This document shows, one piece after another, positions 58,956-64,000 of a stretch of DNA of 64,000 bases. The notes beneath the pieces are model-generated. The model saw nothing but the letters and a program-made list of their open reading frames with translations. It did not search any database and was not told the DNA's origin. The position numbers were made by a program, and so were the translations under genes. Origin of the DNA: Oscillospiraceae bacterium. Lineage in GTDB: Bacteria > Bacillota > Clostridia > Oscillospirales > Oscillospiraceae. Position 1 is the stretch's first letter; the number at the start of each line of letters is the position of its first letter. Location: positions 186,001 to 250,000 of the forward strand of contig CACYXE010000001.1 in the NCBI GenBank assembly GCA_902778275.1, in the 5' to 3' direction.

Positions 58956-59003
58956 ATTTTCAACAAATCAGGGAATGATATATTGACTGATAAGGTGATC
59001 GAC

Positions 59004-59513
59004 ATGAAAAACATCCCTTATGAGATCGAACGCAAATACCTGATCCGATATCCGGATCCGGACTGGCTGGAGAGAGCTGCGGACAAGTCGGAGATCACAC
59101 AGACCTATTTGCATGCGGCTGACGGCGTCACCGCCAGAGTAAGAAAGCGCGCGTGGAAAAGCAAGTGTGTTTATACCCATACGGTGAAACAAAAAATATC
59201 CGATCTGCGTCGTATTGAGCATGAATCGGAAATATCGGAAGCGGAGTACAACAGACTTTTGAAGAAAGCAGATCCCCGTCGAAATACGATCCGGAAGACC
59301 CGATATTGTCTGCCTTATGAAGGACAGCTTTTTGAGATCGACGTCTTTCCTTTTTGGCAGGATCGTGCATACCTGGAGATCGAACTGAAAAACGAGGATC
59401 AAAGCATTTGCTTCCCGCCGGAGATCGAACTGATCCGCGAGGTGACAGAGGACCCGCGTTACACCAACGCGGCGCTTTCCCTGCAGATCCCAATGGATGA
59501 TATAGATCCCTGA
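59004..59513 (+). CDS. CYTH-domain triphosphatase-like protein
   Basis: A 169-residue CYTH (triphosphate tunnel) protein. The hallmark ExExK appears as EIERKYLI (residues 6-13), followed by RVRKRAW, HTVKQKI, RRIEHESEISEAEY, NTIRKTRYCL, FEIDVFPFW and YLEIELKNED, giving the charged tunnel residues in order. Bacterial members hydrolyse tripolyphosphate or, less often, make cAMP. The start is ATG 59004 with AAGGTGAT. It may be cotranscribed with the lipoprotein 29 bases downstream. Confidence 0.88.
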   Translation: MKNIPYEIERKYLIRYPDPDWLERAADKSEITQTYLHAADGVTARVRKRAWKSKCVYTHTVKQKISDLRRIEHESEISEAEYNRLLKKADPRRNTIRKTRYCLPYEGQLFEIDVFPFWQDRAYLEIELKNEDQSICFPPEIELIREVTEDPRYTNAALSLQIPMDDIDP

Positions 59514-59542
59514 CGGAAGCCGCCCCAGAAAGGATGATGACA

Positions 59543-60874
59543 ATGAAAAGATGGTTTTCCATTTTGCTGTGCCTGGCGCTGGTCTTTGCTCTGGGCGCCT
59601 GTTCGGCGGTCGATAAGATCCAGAATGTGGACCTGCCCCCATTGCCGGAGGTAACAGAGGAGCCGGTGGCGCCTGAAGCTACCGAGGCGCCTGCTGTTGA
59701 CAGCGGAGAAGCGGTATCCACGCCTGAGCCTGTGCAGCCCACAGTCGATGAGACCGCGGCAAACCGCGTGGTAGTCAACTTTGTGACCACCAGTTACGAG
59801 CGCTTCGACCCCCCCTCTGGTCTGCAGAGGATCCTTACGTTTTCTTACGTGACGCCCAAGATCCGTATTGATGGACGGGATGAGGCTGCGGATAAGATCA
59901 ACGAATATATTGCCATGCTGGATGAGACCTATTATACCGGCAATGATTACGGCGACGGCCCGGCCTGGGGCTTTAACGGCATTCTGGAAGCTGCGGAGGA
60001 TAACTACGCGTATGCCGTCACCATGGGGGACAGAAGCCTGCCCCTTGAATACTCCGCATCCCGTTCGGCGAAAGTCGGAAGGGTGGATGACCGCTTGATC
60101 AACCTGGTATTCGAGGCCTACGAATACACCGGCGGCGCTCATGGCAATTACGAGGGGCGTGCCTACGTATTCGACGCTGAGACAGGGGAGCGTGTGCGCT
60201 TGGCGGATCTGAGCGAGGACCAGGAGGCTTTCAAGGAGGCCATGGTTGCCGCTATGCTTCGCCTTGCAGGCACGGAAACGGAATACTATCAGGAGCATAT
60301 CGATCCCAGCTTTATTGAGAATGAAGACTACGAGGGCGCCTTCGGCAAACTGCTGCGCGACGGTTCCTGGTATTTCGATAATGACGGCCTCGTGGTTTTC
60401 TCCTCGTTATATGAGTTGGCCTCTTATGCCGCCGGCCTTACGGAATTTCATATTCCCTATGGGGAGCTGGAGGGGCTGATTCCCGAAAAGTATCTGCCGG
60501 CTGAAAGAAAAGGCGCAGGAGAATTCAGTGTTATCCCCCTGGAGGACATCGAAAACGGCAGCGTGACGCTTCTCGATAAGATTACCGTCAGCGACGGGCA
60601 GGAGCTTTGCCTGATGGCCAATGGAACGATTTATGACGTATATCTGTCTGAGGTCACCTATGCGGGCCGCTTCTACGAAAAGGATCAGCTCTGGGCCAGC
60701 AGCTTTATGACAGATGGCGCGATCCAGATTGTGACCACGGTGCCGGAGGGCATTCCGAACTTGATGATCAGCTATACCACAGCCGATGGTCAGCGCGTCG
60801 GGAAACTACTCTCCCAGAGCGGACTGGACGGCAGATATCTGCTGATCGATGACCAGATCGAGGTGCTGGGATAA
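59543..60874 (+). CDS. DUF3298/DUF4163-type lipoprotein (RsiV-like)
   Basis: A 443-residue secreted lipoprotein: lipobox LGAC, a Pro/Glu/Ala/Thr-rich linker to about residue 75, then a DUF4163 region (LTFSYVTPKIRIDGRDEAAD, SLPLEYSASRS) and a DUF3298 region (FEAYEYTGGAHGNYEGRAYV, FDAETGERVRLADL, DGLVVFSSLYELASYAAG). The C-terminal 120 residues are an extra beta domain. Such proteins resemble the extracellular part of anti-sigma factor RsiV, which binds lysozyme. No sigma factor is adjacent. The start is ATG 59543, nine bases after AAAGG. Confidence 0.82.
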   Translation: MKRWFSILLCLALVFALGACSAVDKIQNVDLPPLPEVTEEPVAPEATEAPAVDSGEAVSTPEPVQPTVDETAANRVVVNFVTTSYERFDPPSGLQRILTFSYVTPKIRIDGRDEAADKINEYIAMLDETYYTGNDYGDGPAWGFNGILEAAEDNYAYAVTMGDRSLPLEYSASRSAKVGRVDDRLINLVFEAYEYTGGAHGNYEGRAYVFDAETGERVRLADLSEDQEAFKEAMVAAMLRLAGTETEYYQEHIDPSFIENEDYEGAFGKLLRDGSWYFDNDGLVVFSSLYELASYAAGLTEFHIPYGELEGLIPEKYLPAERKGAGEFSVIPLEDIENGSVTLLDKITVSDGQELCLMANGTIYDVYLSEVTYAGRFYEKDQLWASSFMTDGAIQIVTTVPEGIPNLMISYTTADGQRVGKLLSQSGLDGRYLLIDDQIEVLG

Positions 60875-60919
60875 GCTCCGGGTTTGGTGAAAAAAACTGA
60901 AAAAACTCCAGAAAAATTG

Positions 60920-60948
60920 TTGACATTGTTGCATTGACGTGGTATCCT
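60920..60948 (+). promoter_or_regulatory. Promoter of rplU-rpmA
   Basis: TTGACA (60920-60925, perfect), a 17-bp spacer and TATCCT (60943-60948). Confidence 0.82.
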
Positions 60949-60954
60949 TTTAAG

Positions 60955-61025
60955 GCCGCATTGAAGGGGTCTCCAAGACGGAGCTATTCCGCACCCCAAG
61001 AGCGAGACCTGTAAAGAGGGAGGAT
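60955..61025 (+). ncRNA. L21-type ribosomal leader
   Basis: The 5' UTR contains GGTCTC pairing with GAGACC, and GGGGT that can pair with ACCCC, ahead of the AGAGGGAGG ribosome site. A structured leader in this position autoregulates rplU in many Firmicutes; agreement with the known consensus is not checked. Confidence 0.5.
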
Positions 61026-61031
61026 ATGTTC

Positions 61032-61346
61032 ATGAAGCATGCAATCATCGTGACTGGCGGCAAGCAGTACCGTGTAGCCGAGGGCGACGTGATCTTCGTT
61101 GAGAAGCTTGACGTTGCTGCCGGTGACTCTGTGAAGTTCGACCAGGTTCTGGCTGTTGTTGACGGCGAGACCGCAGTGTTCGGCGCACCTGTCATCGAAG
61201 GCGCGACTGTTACGGCCAACGTGGTGAAGAACGGCAAGAGCGCTAAGGTTCGGGTCTACAAGATGAAGCCGAAAAAGGGCTATCGCAGGACTCAGGGCCA
61301 CAGACAGCCGTATACCAAGGTCCAGATCGAGACCATCAACGCTTGA
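61032..61346 (+). CDS. rplU: 50S ribosomal protein L21
   Basis: A 104-residue L21 with [30 protein letters not shown] and the C-terminal [20 protein letters not shown] rRNA-binding tail. The start is ATG 61032, nine bases after the ribosome site, giving standard length; ATG 61026 is too close to it. It precedes rpmA by only 39 bases. The prp (ysxB) gene that lies between them in most Firmicutes is absent. Confidence 0.97.
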   Translation: MKHAIIVTGGKQYRVAEGDVIFVEKLDVAAGDSVKFDQVLAVVDGETAVFGAPVIEGATVTANVVKNGKSAKVRVYKMKPKKGYRRTQGHRQPYTKVQIETINA

Positions 61347-61385
61347 TTTTCCGCAACTGATTATGACTAATGGAGGTGTAACCTA

Positions 61386-61649
61386 ATGGCACATAAAAAA
61401 GGTATGGGTTCTACCAAGAACGGCCGCGACAGCGAGTCCAAGCGTCTTGGTACCAAGAGAGCCGATGGACAGTTTGTCCTGGCCGGTAACATCCTTGTCA
61501 GACAGCGCGGAACCAAAATCCACCCGGGTACCAATGTTGGTAAGGGGAAGGACGACACTCTGTTCGCCCTCGTGGACGGCACTGTGAAGTTCGAGCGCAT
61601 GGGCAAGGACCGCAAGAAGGTCTCTGTTTACGAAGAAATCGCACAGTAA
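61386..61649 (+). CDS. rpmA: 50S ribosomal protein L27 without N-terminal extension
   Basis: An 87-residue L27 beginning directly with [20 protein letters not shown] after the initiator Met. Most Firmicute L27 proteins start with an extra nine residues (LxLQLF type) that Prp protease removes; here both the extension and the prp gene are missing. The mature N terminus can therefore be made simply by Met removal, as in Gram-negative bacteria. The ribosome site is GGAGGTG. Confidence 0.97.
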   Translation: MAHKKGMGSTKNGRDSESKRLGTKRADGQFVLAGNILVRQRGTKIHPGTNVGKGKDDTLFALVDGTVKFERMGKDRKKVSVYEEIAQ

Positions 61650-61660
61650 ATGACCAACCA

Positions 61661-61686
61661 AGGCCGGACAAGCGTCCGGCCTTTTT
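61661..61686 (+). terminator. Terminator between rpmA and obg
   Basis: AGGCCGGAC-AAGC-GTCCGGCCT followed by TTTT. It separates the ribosomal genes from obg, perhaps with readthrough. Confidence 0.87.
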
Positions 61687-61727
61687 CATGTATCAGCAGC
61701 CGTGGATTCGGCAGGAGGGAGGCATCT

Positions 61728-63011
61728 ATGGCCACATCCTTTGTAGATAAGGCGCGCATCAGCATCCATGCCGGTAAAGGCGGCGATGGTGCGGTCGCGT
61801 TCCATAGAGAGAAGTATGTTGCGGCAGGCGGCCCGGATGGGGGCGACGGCGGCCGCGGCGGGGATATCGTATTTGTCGTGGATGACAACATGTCCACGCT
61901 GATGGACTTTCGCTACAAGCGCAAGTACGTCGCCGGCAACGGCGCCAACGGGCAGGGAAAGCGCTGTTATGGTAAGGACGGTGAGACCCTGTACATCCGC
62001 GTGCCCCGCGGAACATTGGTACGGGATACCGAGACCAACGCCATTATCCATGATATGTCTACCGGAGAAAACTGGGTTGCCGCAAAAGGAGGCCGCGGCG
62101 GCTGGGGCAACATGCATTTTGCTACGCCCACACGCCAGGTCCCGCGTTTTGCCAAGCCGGGCCTGCCTGGGGAGAGCCATGATATCACCCTGGAGCTGAA
62201 GCTGCTGGCAGATGTTGGCCTCGTCGGATTTCCCAACGTGGGCAAATCCACGCTTCTTTCCGTGGTCAGCAAAGCCCATCCCAAGATCGCCAATTATCAC
62301 TTTACGACCCTGTTTCCCAATTTGGGCGTGGTCTATGTGGACGAAGGGTCGTCCTTCGTCATGGCGGATATCCCCGGTATCATCGAAGGCGCGTCCGAGG
62401 GGGCCGGCCTTGGACATGATTTTCTGCGGCATATCGACCGCTGCCGCCTGCTGATCCATCTGGTGGACGTATCCGGCAGCGAGGGGAGAGATCCCATTGC
62501 CGATTTCGACGCCATCAATGCGGAACTGCATGAATATAATCCTGAGCTTGCTCAGCGTCCGCAGATCGTCGCCGCGAATAAATGCGATCTGCTCTACGGC
62601 GACCGGGAGAATATCGAAAAACTGAAAGCACATGTGGAGGCCTTGGGCTACAGCTTCTTTGAAATGAGCGCCGTGACCCATGAGGGCACCCGAGCGCTGG
62701 TACAGGAATGTGCCCGTAGATTGGCCGACCTTCCGCCGATAGCCCATTTTGAGGCTGATTATGTGCCGCCGGAGCCTGTGGTGGATACTTCCGAGGAACT
62801 GAAGATCGAGCACTTTGACGATATCTGGATCGTGGAGGGACCCTGGCTTCAGCGCCTGGTGGCCACCGTCAACTTCTCCGATTACGAGAGCCGTATGTTC
62901 TTTGACAGGGTGCTGCGGGAAGCCGGCGTCTTCACCAGGATGGAAGAGATGGGCGTCAAGGACGGAGACACCGTCAGCATGTATGATCTGATGTTCGAGT
63001 ACAAAGAATAG
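61728..63011 (+). CDS. obg: GTPase Obg/CgtA
   Basis: A 427-residue ribosome-associated GTPase needed for growth and, in spore formers, sporulation. The glycine-rich Obg fold (SIHAGKGGDGAVAFHREKYV, GPDGGDGGRGGDIVF) is followed by G-motifs GFPNVGKST (G1), TTLFPN, DIPGIIEGA (G3) and NKCD (G4), and by a C-terminal OCT domain (IVEGPWLQRLVATVNFSDYE). The start is ATG 61728 with GGAGGGAGG; the open frame upstream covers the terminator. rplU-rpmA-obg is the classical gene order. Confidence 0.96.
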   Translation: MATSFVDKARISIHAGKGGDGAVAFHREKYVAAGGPDGGDGGRGGDIVFVVDDNMSTLMDFRYKRKYVAGNGANGQGKRCYGKDGETLYIRVPRGTLVRDTETNAIIHDMSTGENWVAAKGGRGGWGNMHFATPTRQVPRFAKPGLPGESHDITLELKLLADVGLVGFPNVGKSTLLSVVSKAHPKIANYHFTTLFPNLGVVYVDEGSSFVMADIPGIIEGASEGAGLGHDFLRHIDRCRLLIHLVDVSGSEGRDPIADFDAINAELHEYNPELAQRPQIVAANKCDLLYGDRENIEKLKAHVEALGYSFFEMSAVTHEGTRALVQECARRLADLPPIAHFEADYVPPEPVVDTSEELKIEHFDDIWIVEGPWLQRLVATVNFSDYESRMFFDRVLREAGVFTRMEEMGVKDGDTVSMYDLMFEYKE

Positions 63012-63024
63012 AGCAAGAATAGAA

Positions 63025-63058
63025 AAATTGCAGGAGAGCATGTGCTTTCCTGCAATTT
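63025..63058. terminator. Bidirectional terminator between obg and the spore protein gene
   Basis: AAATTGCAGGA pairs with TCCTGCAATTT around a 12-base loop, with A-rich and T-rich flanks. Confidence 0.78.
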
Positions 63059-63077
63059 CTTATACTTCGCCTGCGGC

Positions 63078-63278
63078 TTACTTCATGCCGTTCTCGTAGG
63101 CCTCGATCATCTTCTTGACCATCTGGCCGCCCACGGAACCGGCCTGACGGCTGGTCAGATCGCCGTTGTAACCGTTCTTCAGGTTGACACCGACCTCAGA
63201 AGCGGCTTCCATCTTGAACTTATCCATTGCCTCACGGGCAGCGGGGTTCACAAGCTGGTTGTTGGAACTGGTAGACAT
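63078..63278 (-). CDS. Alpha/beta-type small acid-soluble spore protein
   Basis: A 66-residue SASP that coats spore DNA. NQLVNPAAREAMDKFKMEAA and NLKNGYNGDLTSRQAGSVGG match the two conserved SASP regions; the second motif helix GGQMVKKMIEAYE follows. It is evidence that the organism forms spores or descends from a spore former. The ribosome site is AAGGAGAT. The gene is monocistronic and probably read by the forespore sigma factor. Confidence 0.95.
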   Translation of the reverse strand: MSTSSNNQLVNPAAREAMDKFKMEAASEVGVNLKNGYNGDLTSRQAGSVGGQMVKKMIEAYENGMK

Positions 63279-63467
63279 AGATTACATCTCCTTTTCATGA
63301 ATTGGGTTTTGACCCGTGCTTATCTTTTGCCAAAGCATCAGAGATATGCAAACGGAAAAGAGGTAATTATTTGCAGTCGATCGTTTTATGATCCGAAACA
63401 GCAGCCTTGCATTCATTGCTATGAAGAGTATAATGAATCATGAAAAGCAAAGGAAAGAGTCAAAGGC

Positions 63468-63959
63468 ATGAAGGATAAAAAACACAAAAGAAGACTCATC
63501 CTGTACGCAGTGCTGACGTTTGCCGTCATGTGCTTTATTTTTGCCATGTCCGCACAGGACGGAGAAAAATCCGGCAGCTTGAGCAACAGTTTTTTGGGCA
63601 GCCTTCTGGGCAGCTTTTTGGAAAAGGTTCTTCCGCACTTGAGTGATAAGGGAGCTGCTTATGATATTCGAAAGTATGCTCATATGTTTGAGTATCTATG
63701 CCTCGGCATCAGCAGCTGCCTGCTGATGGCAGAATGGTTTTTACCGCAAAAGAGCAGGAAAATCAAAGCCCCGGCCGCCGCATACCTGTTCTGCTTTCTG
63801 TACGCCTGTTCCGACGAATGGCATCAGAGTTTTGTGCCCGGGCGCGTGGGGAAGTTTGCTGATGTCCTTGTGGATTCCGCGGGCTTTTTCCTGGGGATCC
63901 TCACAATATCTTGTGTTTTTTTGGCAAAGTCGCTTGACAAGAGGAAGGAGAAAGGGTAA
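63468..63959 (+). CDS. VanZ-like membrane protein
   Basis: A 163-residue membrane protein with four predicted helices. Family features: FIFAMSAQDGEKSGSLSN, DIRKYAHMFEYLCLGI, YACSDEWHQSFVPGRVGKFA and DVLVDSAGFFLGIL. VanZ proteins occur widely in Firmicutes, and only a few are linked to teicoplanin resistance, so resistance is not implied. The last 40 bases of the window after it show nothing. Confidence 0.9.
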   Translation: MKDKKHKRRLILYAVLTFAVMCFIFAMSAQDGEKSGSLSNSFLGSLLGSFLEKVLPHLSDKGAAYDIRKYAHMFEYLCLGISSCLLMAEWFLPQKSRKIKAPAAAYLFCFLYACSDEWHQSFVPGRVGKFADVLVDSAGFFLGILTISCVFLAKSLDKRKEKG

Positions 63960-64000
63960 CCTTTCTATAGAATGGATCGTTTAAGATTTACTATATAGAG

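Noticed and set aside
63468-63959. Teicoplanin resistance gene vanZ
   Set aside because: It is only a VanZ-family membrane protein and no vanA-type cluster is nearby; most such proteins are not resistance genes.

Overview
The window looks like a chromosomal segment of an anaerobic, spore-forming, moderately high-GC Firmicute, most likely of the Oscillospiraceae/Clostridia group. This rests on an alpha/beta small acid-soluble spore protein gene, strong AGGAGG-type ribosome sites, flavodoxin, ferredoxin and radical-SAM enzymes, peptide fermentation genes, and the rplU-rpmA-obg block. No rRNA, tRNA, CRISPR array, insertion sequence or replication origin was seen. The genus assignment is inference.

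Layout. 0-2.8 kb: a partial gene, an FMN-dependent alpha-hydroxy-acid dehydrogenase relative and nagA. 2.8-16.8 kb: a tungsten island. On the minus strand lie a tungsten aldehyde ferredoxin oxidoreductase (AOR), a MoaD-like sulfur carrier, a ThiF/MoeB-like activating enzyme and a radical-SAM/SPASM maturase. Divergently on the plus strand lie an HTH regulator with a periplasmic-binding-protein-like domain, moeA, a second moeA fused to the same kind of domain, and two coupled FAD oxidoreductases. An 84-aa minus-strand gene then precedes the tungstate transporter tupABC. 16.8-29.3 kb: small redox operons, a LysR regulator, a MoxR/VWA pair, glutathione peroxidase, ogt, an NTPase and several gene remnants. 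29.5-32.4 kb: a UvrD-type helicase with two coupled mini-ORFs. 32.5-48.4 kb: two oligopeptide ABC transporter and peptidase operons, the first lacking its beginning. 48.5-52.8 kb: a molybdopterin oxidoreductase, its iron-sulfur partner and mobA. 53-54.6 kb: a large serine recombinase. 54.7-64 kb: a PHP enzyme, surface lipoproteins, carbonic anhydrase, a CYTH enzyme, rplU-rpmA-obg, a spore protein and a VanZ-like protein.

How it works together (inference): TupABC imports tungstate. The MoeA proteins insert it into pyranopterin, with the MoaD-like, ThiF-like and radical-SAM proteins serving AOR maturation. AOR oxidises aldehydes, and the FAD pair or ferredoxin carries the electrons. Three sites built from RYGAAA-type hexamers repeated every 10 bp lie upstream of AOR and tupA, and two of them have almost identical geometry relative to their promoters. 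This points to one regulator, probably the HTH/binding-domain protein, controlling import and enzyme together.

Most unusual features: TupA appears circularly permuted, with its usual C-terminal segment moved to the N terminus. An island of six perfect hairpins, bounded by 12-bp direct repeats that carry a -10 box, lies in the 5' UTR of the regulator. The tupA leader looks like a riboswitch or attenuator. L27 lacks its usual Firmicute N-terminal extension, together with loss of the prp protease gene from the operon. A 6.2-kb peptide-transport segment sits between two pieces of a broken amidohydrolase gene.
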